From Macrocystis pyrifera (taxonomy: Eukaryota > Sar > Phaeophyceae > Laminariales > Laminariaceae): a stretch of 64,000 nucleotides of DNA. The number at the start of each line of letters is the position of its first letter. Within the stretch, counting starts at the first letter, position 1. The notes beneath the pieces were generated by a model. That model was not told where the DNA came from. It searched no databases and saw only the letters and a program-made list of their open reading frames with translations. The DNA lies in the NCBI GenBank assembly GCA_031763025.1, contig JASSKH010000001.1:18267142-18331141 (forward strand). Direction: 5' to 3'. Both the position numbers and the translations under genes were made by a program. Shown piece by piece: positions 1-11,275 of this stretch.

Positions 1-1762
1 TGCGGTTCTGTTTGAAATAAGACACCAAAGAAAGGGGGAACGTAAGCCTCGGTGAGCGCTCGAAGATGCCCGAAACAGCGAAATATATGCACGCTACTAT
101 GCAATGGCTGCTCGTCCCTGCGCGATAGTAGCTGAAACTTGGGCACCCGTCACCCTTTGGTACGGAATTCTAAAGCGTATGCTATCATTTTCCAGCGAGG
201 GTACCGCCAATTCTTGAGTCCACCATCTGGGCTGGGCCACTGAAAGCACCCTTCTGCAGCCACCGCGGCCACTTCGATCGACCTCACTGCGGCTAGCTGC
301 ACCAAAGGGAACCAATAAGCTTTAACATCCGGCAAAAGGACCACTGCGCGGGCCTCGCATTCCGCCAAGTATTGCACAATGTGGCCTGCCATGATCGGGG
401 GTGGGAAACAAAACCTGAGCGAAAAATGTTTGCAAGAAGGAGGAAAGAAAAGAAAGGGGAAGAAGTCGTGTTTTCTTTGCACTCCAAGGAGAGGGGAAGC
501 CACCGACCACTGGGAAGGGACCGCAACATATAGTAGCATGCGGGGTTTGAAGGAAATCGAGTGGGGCTGGGATTGCGGGACGCCTGGAGCAGTGCCTGCT
601 ACCATCGGCGCCAGAATGAGGTCGGCCCTGAGCTTGGGGCTCCAGGAGAGTTCACTTTGATCCCTCCCCCAGGCGTTTTTCTAGAGAGGTGCTGATGACC
701 ATGCATCCGTCAATTTGGTTGGTGGAGACTTGCGACAGCTTCTTCTGGCTGAAAAATGGTCGGATGATGATGGGGTACCATATTCTTCTTGTCGCTGAGA
801 GGGGACGGCAGACCCGATTACTGTCGTGATTATTAGTGTGTCGTAGGTGTGCTCTGTTTAGTAGCAAGTCAGGAGTGGGAGGAGTTGCGTCACTGCGTGC
901 TTGTACTCTCGTGATTTGCTCTCGCATTTTGTTTTAGCTGTCTGTGTGCCGGACGCCATACGGGAAGCACTTTCTTCTTCCTTCAGACAGTTGTTTACTC
1001 TTTTTCACTTCCGCTCTTCTGTAGATACCGCCAATATTTCAGACAAACTTTGTACCTGTACTCGTAGGTTGCACCCGACAGCGACAGTGATATGTACATG
1101 GGCACCACCCCAGACTTCAGACCACAACGCTGTGGCCAGTAGGATGAGTTAGCAGCAGTGCCATGACGTAGCAACAGTAGTGCAGCGCGGTGTGTTTTGG
1201 CTGTAATCTATGTAGCCATATCGCGCGCCTGCAGTTTGAGCAGTGGCGTGCCCATGCATCACATATTGGTCGCACACGATATGTGTTACACTTTGTGTTT
1301 GATATACTGTATAGGACTGTGGGTGGGGCATGCCTTGGCTAGACTTCACGGTGGCAAAGGAAGCCAACTAATGACTTGCTGCATGCTCAGTAGAGTGTTT
1401 ATCAGTAAAAACACGTCGGGTCTCGAAACGCGCGGAGTCAGATACGGCATCAAGACTGGCAGCCAGCCACCTCACAGCCCTATCAATCTGAGATAAATTA
1501 TCCTTCTCCTTGCGCAGTGTGGGTGTAGCAAAATCCTCCCGGAGATATTGAACAGTGTATACACAACAGCAAACCCCACAAGGCATCGAAAACTCTCAAT
1601 TCGGTACGCTTAGTGGTGTGATACGTTGCTCAACAAATGTCTCCACAAGGATTTGTTTACGCCCACATTGTGCAAGGGGGGAGTCCCGGCTACCTGTGTA
1701 GAGGTTGTGCAATAAAGGTTGTGGAACTGGCTGTCATCCTGGGACCCCGGCTGTGAATGTGG
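1..1762. other. Stretch with no recognised gene
   Basis: I see no convincing gene. The longest open frame is on the - strand at 150-605 (151 codons). Its C-terminal half has an ordinary protein-like composition (for example VVLLPDVKAYWFPL) and could be an exon or the tail of an old mobile-element protein, but I cannot name the family and no splice-site series supports it. The rest holds short overlapping frames on both strands without motifs. Confidence 0.4.
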
Positions 1763-1927
1763 TAGGTCGGGTCAAAACTCGCGGGTTGGGTCGGGTCCAG
1801 TCGGGTAAGTGTGTCCCGACCCGATCCGCGAGAGTTTATTTTAATTCCCGACCCGACCCCAGCCGATCAAACCCGTGAAATGTCGAGAACGTCCGGACCC
1901 GACCCGCGGGTCAGATTATGACCCGTG
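1763..1927. repeat. CCCGACCCG / CGGGTCGGG fold-back repeat
   Basis: Degenerate repeats of GGGTCGGGT on the left and of its complement CCCGACCCG on the right. The left part (around 1768-1795) reads AAAACTCGCGGGTTGGGTCGG, and the right part (around 1816-1840) is close to its reverse complement, so the tract can fold into a long imperfect hairpin. No coding sense is apparent. Confidence 0.75.
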
Positions 1928-2744
1928 AAGAGCCCTGCTGTTAGTACCTATATACGGAGGTTGCATCCTCTGATGATGTCGGTCTTGTTCAGAGATTCGA
2001 CGACGCCAATATGGAGGTCGTTTCCTCTGGTGATGCCGGCCTTGTCCTGGTCTTGGGCGGGTTCGGCCGAGGCCTTGAAGCTCCCTGAATATTTTGTGCC
2101 ATGTACCGAGGAGGCGCCTTCACAAAACCCCCTTCCCATCAAGCGAGGAAATTTCATATTGTGAGTAGTGGTCGCTTGGGTCGTTCTCATAGAGGACCCT
2201 TCGCTCCCGGGCGCAATCAGGGTTGGTGTTCCGAACGTCCACCAATTCGAAGATCATCATTGATGGTTGCTCTCATATCATACAGATCGGATGTTGGCTA
2301 GGGGATCTTTATGGTTGGCACGGTTGGCACGGAGCCGAGCTACGCACTATTGTGATACGAGTAACACGTTTTTCGCCTTTCTTTTTTGTGACTGACGGGG
2401 CTCCTCAGGGCACCGAGGAGCTACGGGTAAACAATATGGTTGGAATCTCACTCGTTTTTTTACAATGGTATTGGTTGTACGACTACTGGTACGCCATGCG
2501 ATCGTTATTCGTGCTCAGTACGCTATTCCGGCAACCTCGCCCTTGCCACGAGGAAACTCACACCGTTCAGCAGAAAGGGTCCCACACTCTACGATGAACT
2601 GTTTCGAGAAAACCAGCATCATGTCGAGCATATATCACCCAGATGCCCACAGCGTATTGGAAGGACGGATTAGACCAACTGACGAGCCGTTCGAAGAGAA
2701 CGACACCCTGTTTGTACTACTAATATTATGTAATTAGGGCAACC
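1928..2744. other. Stretch with no recognised gene; short tandem duplication
   Basis: Two diverged copies of a unit of about 57 bp start near 1953 and 2010 (shared core GGAGGT..CCTCTG.TGATG). Short frames at 2223-2597 and 2465-2737 on + carry no motif I recognise. The right-hand part may be the start of the copia fossil that follows, but I could not find a long terminal repeat. Confidence 0.35.
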
Positions 2745-4240
2745 TTTGCCCAACGCCGCGTCATCTGCAATCGAGCCGACCAGGAACGTTTCGCTACCTT
2801 ATCCTTAAAAATCGAGGAACCAACGTCCCGCCTTGTGCGATAGCACAGAAAGGGAATGATGGGACCCAGGGGGCATTGCCAGAAGGCATTTCGGGAGCTA
2901 CAGATTAAGTACCTGGTATAAGGCAGCCGCAAACTATTACGGGGGACCATAGTTAATAGGATCAAATATTGTTCGCAAAAATAGGTAAATATATAGGTTT
3001 TTATATGTACCATAGGTCCTATTAACTATGGTCCCCCGTAATATACCATTCGATGCAAGGCTGCGGAGCTGGTGGCCACGACCTTAAAGTCCAGGCAAGA
3101 CCCGGACAAGTTCTTCCCCCGAGCCTTCGTCATTCGCGACCAAGCGGAGAATATGGGAGAACCCCTTACGGATGGCCAACTTAAGGACATCACGGTTCAA
3201 GGCCGTGCAAAAGACTAGGGTATCAAGCTAATGATGTACCGGGGTCGTTCGTTTAACACTGAACAGACCCAGAACACCATGAGGTATCTACCTCGACAGT
3301 CTGCCACAAAGAACACCGGACGAGAGAAGCATCGCTGGCCGCACCGCGGCCATGATAGCAGAGCCACTGCTGACTCTGACCGAGTGATATCCAGTTACTA
3401 CAACGATCGGGTACACTACCAGTGGGGCTACGGCTTGTTCGTCAAAGACACAAAGAACAGGTAGCTTGCCTGCGAAAGAGGTAGGGCGGGATCGGAAGGC
3501 GCCGCAAAAAAGAAATGGGGCTCTACACAATACTGCAGTAACTACCCATGACCATGCCGACTGCTAACGGTGCTACGGAACACTTCGTGAAGGAGGCGGA
3601 ACTACACCGTACTCAACACGCCGAAAACCAAAAGAGCAACGAGCAAGCAGCTAATTCTTGGCGCCGCCTCCGGTCTTCTGCCCGCCGTCATAACCGAAGG
3701 TACTGGTGAGGATCATGAACTAGACTTTCCCAGCATTATCATTTCGGGACTAGGTCGCTATCTCTGATCCACCTCCGCTGCAGGAAAATATAGAAATCTC
3801 CACCATCATTCAGCCGGGGATCAAAATGGAACAATATCGTAGGTGCTTCTGCAGCAACTAAACACACACATGAGTCCGTGTAGTCCGTGTTCAATACAAG
3901 TTGAAATAGACGCGAAGAAAAACCCACACTGCTGTTGTGCATCTACATACGCGAAGGTTGACACAACGTGTGTCAACGCCTATATTCGGCGTAGACAGCT
4001 GGGACACATGAGTCCCCGCAGCCCGGAGTTTCTTCGCAGGAAGGACGGCACCAGATTTGCCCACAACGGCGCCATTTGGGTCGTATTACCTTCGCCTTCG
4101 GAAATTAGCAGGAGTGGACACACCTCAGGAATGCCCCGCGCAAGACCGGTGGGACCAAGCTGCTTGTTGAAGCAGACTTTGTGGTGCACTACAGGAACCG
4201 GACGAGTGATTGGGACTCGGCCTGAAAACCAAGAAATAAA
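2745..4240 (+). mobile_element. Broken Ty1/copia retrotransposon fossil (gag and pre-integrase parts)
   Basis: Translated pieces match the Ty1/copia polyprotein order. A gag piece of the UBN2 type lies around 2880-3330 (words such as FRELQIKYL, DPDKFFPRAF and GEPLTDGQLKDI). Around 3500-3560 is a possible zinc-knuckle neighbourhood. Around 3960-4215 is a GAG-pre-integrase-like piece (QLGHMSPRSPEFLRRKDG). No LTRs, integrase core or reverse transcriptase were recognised around it. The element is clearly broken in several places and looks much older than the copy at 6.4-10.8 kb. A short TA-flanked inverted-repeat element is inserted in its gag part, and the 24-bp repeat tract at 4245 begins where integrase would be expected. 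Confidence 0.7.
2937..3041. mobile_element. TA-target inverted-repeat MITE, copy 1
   Basis: A 105-bp element with near-perfect terminal inverted repeats: TTACGGGGGACCATAGTTAA at the left end and its complement at the right. It is flanked by TA on both sides (2935-2936 and 3042-3043), the target-site signature of Tc1/mariner-type elements. It has no coding capacity and lies inside the gag part of a copia fossil, so it inserted after that element. Related copies lie at 26818, 38209 and 31178/31733. Confidence 0.9.
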
Positions 4241-4244
4241 AACG

Positions 4245-5062
4245 TGTATCGCCGGGGCATCAATACCTGGGGTCGCCGGGGCTCATCACCTGGAATAGTT
4301 GGAGCGTCCAGGGGTGCCACTACGGCAACCGGACGAGAAATTTGGACTATCGGCGTCCGAACTGAAAATGAACAAATTCAAATGCCTATCGTCGGAGAAC
4401 CAATGTATGAGATCGCCGGAGTTCATCGCCTAGAATCATTGGAGTATCCTGGAGTCGCCGGAGTACTATCTCGCGGCAGCACTAAAGCGTTTGCACCTCG
4501 GACCGCTGGAGAAAAACCGTCTGGGGTCGCTGGATCATCATCACCTTGGACCGCCGGGGTATCGCCTGGGGCCGCTGGAGAATTACCGTCTGGGCTCGCT
4601 AGAGTAGCTCAACCTGGGATCGCCGGAGTTTCCTCCTCCGGGGTCGCCGGCGCATCTTCGCCTAGCGACGCAGCATCGCCGTCTGGAATCGCCGGAATAT
4701 CACTTCTTGAGGTCGCCGGAGCATCGTCTCCCGGGATAGCCGCAGTTTCATTACCTGGGGCTGCCGGAAAGTCATCACCTGGGGCCAGCAGAGCATCAAA
4801 CCTATCGCGTGGGATCGCTGGAGCATCCTGGAATCGCTGAAGCATCACCACCTGGGATTATCGGTGAATCATCGCCTGGGGTCGCCGGAGCATCGTCGCC
4901 CGGGATCACTGGAGCATCATCACCTGGGGCCGCTGGAGTCACATCGTCTGGGATCGCTGCAGCATCACCACCTGGGGTAGCCGGAGTGCCATTGTTTGAG
5001 ATCGCCGGAGCGTCATTGTTTGGGATCGCCGGAGTACCATCGTATGGGATCGGCCAAGCATT
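4245..5062 (+). repeat. 24-bp minisatellite encoding GVAGASSP-like octapeptides
   Basis: About 30 degenerate copies of a 24-bp unit close to GTCGCCGGAGCATCATCACC plus TGGG. On the + strand this reads as repeated 8-residue units such as GVAGASSP, GIAGVSSS and EVAGASSP. Both strands stay open over long stretches because of the repeat, so open frames here are weak evidence for a gene. It directly follows a pre-integrase-like copia piece and may be an expansion inside that fossil. Confidence 0.8.
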
Positions 5063-6381
5063 GTGATGAGTTGGAATATTAGTGCGTTAGAGGACCAGTT
5101 CGGGGAGTTTGAGCTAAAACATTGGTGCATTAGGGAACCGCATGGATGTATACTTTGGGCGACGTAGGCGTCCGACTGTGATTTGAAGCCTCGTACGATC
5201 GCGTTGAGGGCGGGTAATACCTTTCGCTGGTCGAACGGAAATATCACCGTCTGGACTGGCGTCGGGGCACGAGCTAGACCCGCAGTGACTGCCAAAGGTT
5301 GTAGCGGGTGCAGGGCTCAGGCCTACCCAACCGGACAACAAGAAGCCCCGACGTGGCCAAAACGGTAATCAACAATGCCTTGGGCGACGTCTGCAGCGGC
5401 TGTCATTCGGCGGCGTGCTCGAGTGGATATAAGACCCGATGACGGTGTCTTATGGCCACAGCAGCCACGGTAGGCAAAGTAGGCACGGCAGGCACAGCAG
5501 GCACAGTAGGCAGAGTAGGTAGAGGCGACGAAGGGGCCGAAAAGTCGGGAGGAGAGGGTGCGGACGTGGTGGGATCCGCGATCACGCCGGTGTCGGAAAC
5601 CCGTTGCGTGCTCTCCAGTAAAGAAGCAAGGGGGTGGCTATGTCTAGCGCGGCAGCGGGGGCATCGGTGGTGGTGCCAGTGGTGTCCATCGGGGTCACAG
5701 CCTAACCCGAAGTGAAGTGGATGCCGGCGGCGGGCAAATTGATCGCTCGAGAGAGAAGGCGATGGTGATATTACGTAGACTATTCTTACTTTCAGTATAG
5801 CGACAAAGAAGGCAGAAACGCGACAGAACATATTCATTGACACAAAACAATACCGTACCAGGGTTTTCCCGCAACCTACAGCAGTTTATATATGTACTCT
5901 CGGGCTGTGTCCGGCAATATACCATCGCCTTGCACATTGCAGAGTTGTACGGAATCCGACTACATTAGTGCGGTAATGCACGTGTGGTAAGCCGCCGTCA
6001 CGATATTGCGCTTTTCGCCTTTCGGGACTGCACGAGACTCAGCCATCACCGCTTCTTTTCACTGGCACCGACATTATTTCCTATTGAAGGACTGCACAAC
6101 GTCTGACCACGGCGGTAATCTATTACCAGGTAGTCCAGTAACAATAATTTGAATAAAAATATTGCCAGGTAAATGTTTGGGGCCGGGCCACCGCGAGGTC
6201 CGGTCGCCACGAGATTGCGATGCACGTATAGTTTAAAGTTTGCAAGTTTACAGCTAATAGTGGTACAGTATAATTTTTCGAAGCCAGAAGTATCATCTGA
6301 CTTCAACCAGCTGTAATCTACTGGCAAGGGTACGCGTCACCCTCAACTTCAATAGGTCAACACCCCGTAAAAAAAAAAAAA
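5063..6381. other. Stretch with no recognised gene; 9-bp repeat
   Basis: Contains about six copies of a 9-bp unit GGCACAGTA-like at 5469-5525. The remainder has short unremarkable frames. It could include the worn downstream part of the older copia fossil, but I recognise no reverse-transcriptase or RNase H motif. Confidence 0.4.
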
Positions 6382-6637
6382 TGTTCGTTTGGATCGTTCC
6401 AGCAGCGACGGTTACAAGTTGTAGAGGGTTGCGTATATCTTCGCAGGCGTTATTATGAATTATGCCGTGTGTTCACGAGGAGAGTTTGAGCACTCCGTTC
6501 TCTGCTCCGTTCTCTGCTCCGAGCTACGAGCTAGGCTCCGCTCTCTCTCTCCTCCTCTGTCCTCTAATACAACGATTATAAAGAAACTCATCAGACCACG
6601 TGGTGGTCAGGGCATCCAGGCTTGGACTCTACGAACA
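6382..6637 (+). repeat. 5' LTR of the copia element
   Basis: Begins TGTTCG and ends CGAACA, a 6-bp terminal inverted repeat of TG..CA type, and matches 10502-10774 base for base over most of its length. The right LTR is about 17 bp longer next to its end. Confidence 0.9.
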
Positions 6638-6664
6638 CACTAGTGGTCTTGAACGTTTGAGGTC

Positions 6665-6679
6665 TGGTACCAGAAGCCC
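6665..6679 (+). other. Primer-binding-like site
   Basis: TGGTACCAGAAGCCC lies about 27 bases inside the left LTR. It resembles the TGGTATCAGAGC primer-binding sites of many copia elements, which pair with the 3' end of initiator methionine tRNA. The spacing is longer than usual, so the call is tentative. Confidence 0.5.
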
Positions 6680-6682
6680 ACG

Positions 6683-7420
6683 ATGCCCTCGAAGGGGTCG
6701 GCTCAAGAAGAGCGCGACTCTCCAAGTGACGTTGAAACGCTGCGACGCGAGATCGAACTGGCGATGGAGAACAGCGAGGCGTCGATGCTGAACGCCATGA
6801 GGGAAATGATGACCGAGTTCATGAGGAACAACGGTCGATCGAAGCCAGGCAGCGCTGAAGGCAGCGTTGTTGTAGGAGAAAGTCCAGCAGAGGTAGGAAC
6901 CACTGCTGTAGGGGAAAGCCCAAGAGGGGCAGTACCCACTGCTGAAGTACGAGAGACTACTGCTGCTGTTGAAGCAGGCATTGGTCGATCGGAGTCCGGC
7001 AGCGCTGAGGGTAGCGCTGCTGTAGGGGAGAGCCCACAAGGGACGGTACCCACTGCTGTAAGAGAGATTGCAGCAGAACAAGAGACATATTTGCGTGAGG
7101 GCGCCTCGCCAGATTTGGGAGCAACTGGACGCGGAAGAACTGCGTTGCCTGTCGAGGTTGGCCCACCGAGGGGTCATCCAGATCAGCATGGGAGGACAGG
7201 AGGATGGGGTGCATACCCTGGCGGTGAGTTGGGTGGTGGATTTGATCTGCCTCTATCGCGCCATTTGGCCTTCAAACACACTCCTGTGCCATCGTTTAGT
7301 GGGCTAAAATCTGAGTTCAACCCCTGGACAAGAGATGCTCGGTATTACGCCAAAGGAGTTGGTTTCTGGTCTACTTTCATGCCGGATCCACCACAGTACA
7401 TTCCCGTAGGGGAATTAGAC
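6683..7420 (+). pseudogene. copia gag-like region (fossil)
   Basis: Open from a methionine at 6683. The N-terminal part is charged and helical, followed by degenerate GSAEGS..VGESP repeats of about 50 residues. Around 7288-7420 comes the copia gag entry motif (PSFSGLKSEFNPW, then GVGFWSTF and YIPVG), typical of the start of UBN2-type gag. In an intact family member this protein forms the particle shell. Treated here as part of a fossil. Confidence 0.75.
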
Positions 7421-7423
7421 ACC

Positions 7424-8280
7424 GAGACGATGGGTTCGTCTCAAGGGGGCGCCGTGGACGCCTCCTCGGTCCCGGCACGTGGGGTTTTGACCTGGACGCG
7501 TTTATGCTGGAGCGCGCACAGCAGGCACCTGCCGCCGGCGAGGCCGGCGGCGAAACACCCGAGACGATGGGTTCGTCTCAAGGGGGCGCCGTGGACGCCT
7601 CCTCGGTCCCGGCAGGGAGGGCCGAAACACCCGAGACGATGGGTTCGTCTCAAGGGGGCGCCGTGGACGCCTCCTCGGTCCCGGCAGGGAGGGCCGAAAC
7701 ACCCGAGACGATGGGTTCGTCTCAAGGGGGCGCCGTGGACGCCTCCTCGGTCCCGGCAGGGAGGGCCGAAACACCCGAGACGATGGGTTCGTCTCAAGGT
7801 GGCGCCGTGGACGCCTCCTCGGTCCCGGCAGGGAGGGCCGAAACACCCGAGACGATGGGTTCGTCTCAAGGGGGCGCCGTGGACGCCTCCTCGGTCCCGG
7901 CAGGGAGGGCCGAAACACCCGAGACGATGGGTTCGTCTCAAGGGGGCGCCGTGGACGCCTCCTCGGTCCCGGCAGGGAGGGCCGAAACACCCGAGACGAT
8001 GGGTTCGTCTCAAGGTGGCGCCGTGGACGCCTCCTCGGTCCCGGCAGGGAGGGCCGAAACACCCGAGACGATGGGTTCGTCTCTAGGGGGCGCCGTGGAC
8101 GCCTCCTCGGTCCCGGCAGGGAGGGCCGAAACATCCGAGACGATGGGTTCGTCTCAAGGGGGCGCCGTGGACGCCTCCTCGGTCCCAACAGGGAGGGCCG
8201 AAACACCCGAGACGATGGGTTCGTCTCAAGGTGGCGCCGTGGACGCCTCCTCGGTCCCAACAGGCAGGGAGGGCCGGAAA
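7424..8280 (+). repeat. 72-bp tandem repeat inside the copia element
   Basis: Ten almost identical 72-bp units begin GAGACGATGGGTTCGTCTCA at 7561, 7633, 7705 and so on to 8209. An isolated earlier partial unit lies at 7424-7482. Each unit is 24 codons on + (core MGSSQGGAVDASSVP). Units differ by only one or a few bases, so expansion or homogenisation is recent. Long antisense frames over the array are a by-product of the repeat. Confidence 0.95.
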
Positions 8281-8689
8281 CGACCCGGGCGCAGCATCAG
8301 CCTCCGACACCGGGCAAGGGGACGGTGAGGATCCCCCCGCGGTCCTGTCGGGGAGGCCAGCACACGAGCTCAGCAGCTGGGGCCGGCTCCCCCCGACTGT
8401 ACGGGGCCGGACCCGGGGTCAAAGCCAACGCCTGGAGGGTGAACCTGCTGTGCACCAGGTAAGGATGGATGAAAGGACCGCAGACGCGCTGCTTGCGGCA
8501 GCGTACGAGTCGTGGACGAAGCCTGGGAGTATGCTGGATCGTACGCCCTGGACGACGGAGGACGCAGTGGCTTTGATGGCCGGAGGACCTGCTGTGGAGA
8601 ACAAAGGGGAGTTGAGCGTGTGCATGCCGAGTGGTTTCCCGGAAGACGTAGAACCGCCCCCACAGTCCGTAGTAGATGTAGAGCGTTCT

Positions 8690-10112
8690 CAATACAAAGC
8701 GGCGTGGCACGAGGCCATGAAAATTGAGTTGGATGGTCACAAAACGACCGGTACGTACGAAGCCGCGACACCGCCAAAAAGGCGAAAACCTGTAGGTGCG
8801 AAGTGGGTGTTTACCTACAAGACGGATAAAGATGGCTTGATAGTAAAGACAAAGGCTAAGGGTTTTAGCCAGGTGCAGGATGTAGATTATTTTCAAACGT
8901 TTGCACCGACTCCCCTCGTCAGCGTCAGTTAAAATTCTGGCGGTTGTTACAAATGAACATGGTTTAAAGATTTTTCATCTAGACGTCGCACAAGCTTTTG
9001 TTCGTGCGAAACTCGACGCCGAGATATACATGAAACTGCCCGGTGGGTGTGGTGACATGTCAGGAAATATCGTCCGCCTAAACAGATCACTGTATGGTTT
9101 AAAGCAGAGCGGACGGCAGTGGGCCGGATTATTGGTAGAGACCGTGGTAGAGTACGGAATGGAGCAGTGTAGGTCTGACCCGTGTGTGTTTCGCATGGTT
9201 GTGGACGGCAAGGTAGAACTGATCATGGCCGTTCATGTAGATGACATCGTGATCGCAGGATCGGATGAGACATGTAGAGATTTCCATGCCGCGTTAGCTA
9301 TGAAATTTCCCACGAATAACCTTGGCGAACTGACTTGGTACACTGGTTGTGCTTTCAAACGCGACTGGGAACTGGGGACATTGGAGATTACGGAGAAGGC
9401 GTTCATTGAGAGCATGCTGAATCGTTTTGGTGTTAACTCATCCTCTGATATCCCCGCGACCCCTGGTGTGGAACTAGGTCCAAGAGAGGAGGGCGAACTT
9501 GGAGGAGACTGGCCGTACAGGGAGGCTGTGGGCAGCTTGATGTGCCTGTCGACCTTGACGAGGCCGGACATCTCGAACGCTGTGCGTGCTGTGGCGCGCC
9601 ACTCCCACAACCCAACGGAGAGGCACTGGAAGGCAGTTTTGAAGATTATGGCTTACCTCCACGGGACCAGGTTTATGGCATTGACTTTTGTACGGGGCTC
9701 GGGTGATTTGACTGCGTATAGTGATGCTGATTATGCGGATAAGTCGAACGATAGGCGCTCGGTATCGGGGACGGTAATTACCCTAGAGGGTGCGGCCGTC
9801 AGTTGGGCAAGTAGCACGCAGAGGTGTGTTACGTTGTCGACAGCAGAAGCAAGGTATGTCGCCCTGGGTGAAGGGGTGAAGGAAGCTTTGTTTACGGGCG
9901 CGGTGTTGTCGTTTATCTGTCCAGAGCTAAGCGGATCATGTGTCCGGGTTTTCGAGGATAACCAGGGGGCCATAGCGTTTGCTGAAAACCCTCTTTGTTC
10001 CGCTCGGAGTAAGCATATCGACGTGCGTTTTCATTTTGTCAGAGAGCTACTTCGTGCTAAGAAGATCGACATTCAGTTCGTAGCTTCGGAAGAGCAGCAC
10101 GCGGATATTTAG
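8690..10112 (+). pseudogene. copia reverse transcriptase and RNase H (fossil)
   Basis: Copia-type reverse transcriptase (RVT_2) from about 8690, with words such as WHEAMKIELDGHKTTGTYE, GAKWVFTYKTDKDG, FHLDVAQAFV and SLYGLKQSGRQW, and the catalytic aspartate pair in VHVDDIVIAG. RNase H follows from about 9710 (AYSDADYADK, STAEARYVAL, VFEDNQGAIAFAENP and SKHIDVRFHFVREL) and ends at 10112. An integrase core is not recognised upstream. The reading frame is interrupted, so this is listed as a fossil. Confidence 0.92.
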
Positions 10113-10485
10113 ACGAAATCCCTTGCTGCGACCCCTTTTAAGTCTCATCGTAGGTTCTTGTTGAATCTGCCTTTGGAGGGTGAGTGAGGGGTATGAACAT
10201 CATTCGATGAGTACCATGTTTGAGTGATGCGAGGAATAATTTGTCAGGTCGCCAACCCTGCGCTACTTTGAGGGGCATGGGGGAGTAGGGCACCGCTTGG
10301 CATTTTATTTTCTGGCCATGGTCATCGTTTGGAATGCGGCCGTTGTTTCAATTGCAATTGTTTGGAGTATATGTGTTGTACAGGGAGTTTTGACCCGGTG
10401 GCCGGGTTTCCTCTTGCGGGACTGTCGTTGGCTGTTCTTAGGTCCTAGCAAGTCTTGAATGTCTTTTCGGTCTCGTCACTGCTGT

Positions 10486-10501
10486 GAAGAGCCAGGGAGG
10501 G
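10486..10501 (+). other. Polypurine-tract-like sequence
   Basis: GAAGAGCCAGGGAGGG lies immediately before the TGTTCG start of the right LTR, where copia elements prime plus-strand synthesis. Two C residues interrupt it. Confidence 0.55.
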
Positions 10502-10774
10502 TGTTCGTTTGGATCGTTCCAGCAGCGACGGTTCCAAGTTGTAGAGGGTTGCGTATATCTTCGCAGGCGTTATTATGAATTATGCCGTGTGTTCACGAGG
10601 AGAGTTTGCGCACTCCGTTCTCTGCTCCGTTCTCTGCTCCGAGCTACGAGCTAGGCTCCGCTCTCTCTCCCCTCCTCTGTCCTCTAATACAACGACTATA
10701 AAGCAACTCATCAGACCACGTGGTGGTCAGGGCATCCAGGCTTGGACTCTACGAAAATACGATCCAAACGAACA
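10502..10774 (+). repeat. 3' LTR of the copia element
   Basis: Starts TGTTCGTTTGGATCG and ends CGATCCAAACGAACA, which is a perfect 15-bp terminal inverted repeat. It matches the left LTR except for about five substitutions and one short length difference close to its end. Confidence 0.9.
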
Positions 10775-10884
10775 TAATTGGTACAGCAGTATGCTGTATG
10801 CTGTACCTGATTAATCATACTGGTACCAGGTATCTGGTGTAGTAGTTTGTTTCACTCGATGGACAATGCTATCTCTTACGATTT

Positions 10885-11275
10885 GATATTCCAGGGCTTT
10901 CCTGGGGACCTAATTTTTGTCTCGGGACGGGATCCCGTGGGATCGAGATATCCCGGGATTCCCCGGGACGGCATAAGAAGGGGGATTTAAAACACGGGAC
11001 TGTGTAGGACGGGATTGAATCATCACAGGATCGAACGGGAAAAATTGGACGGGATTGAGATTGCACGGGGTTTCACGGGACGGGATTGGAATACCACGGG
11101 ATTTTACAGGATTGGGTTTCACGAGACGAAAAAAGCACGGCACTCAACGGGACGGGATTGAGATGTCACAGAATTTTAGGGATGGGATTTTACGGCACGA
11201 GAAAAGCACGGTACTCCATGGGACGGGATTGATATACCACGGGATTGCACGGGACGAGATGTAAAAACGATTGTA
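10885..11275. repeat. Degenerate GGGACGGGATTG repeat, block 1
   Basis: Many irregular copies of words such as CACGGGACGGGATTG, GGGATTTTAC and TCCCGTGGGATCG, spaced 15-35 bp apart. It is non-coding in character. The same words return at 11780-12140, separated by unrelated sequence. Confidence 0.75.

Larger units (their letters stand above)
6382..10774 (+). mobile_element. Ty1/copia LTR retrotransposon, young but broken
   Basis: The element has two LTRs (6382-6637 and 10502-10774) that both start TGTTCG and end CGAACA. A primer-binding-like site follows the left LTR and a purine-rich tract precedes the right one. Parts in order are a gag-like region, a long 72-bp tandem repeat, a copia-type reverse transcriptase and an RNase H. 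Reverse transcriptase placed directly before RNase H at the 3' end, with no integrase after them, fits Ty1/copia and not Ty3/gypsy. I did not recognise a protease or integrase core. It looks broken, with a few breaks. The LTRs differ at about 5 of 253 aligned bases (about 2%), so the insertion is fairly recent. No clear target duplication is seen; the left flank is an A-run. Confidence 0.93.

Noticed and set aside
4244-5066. A collagen- or antifreeze-like repeat protein gene
   Set aside because: Frames are open on both strands, there is no signal peptide or credible start, and the array continues from a copia fossil.
7441-8260. Two long - strand ORFs (190 and 252 codons) over the 72-bp array
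   Set aside because: They are generated by a repeat whose length is a multiple of three, open in several frames at once. The + strand copia context explains the locus.
7561-8280. CRISPR-like array
   Set aside because: The whole 72-bp unit repeats with no unique spacers, inside a eukaryotic retrotransposon; it is a minisatellite.
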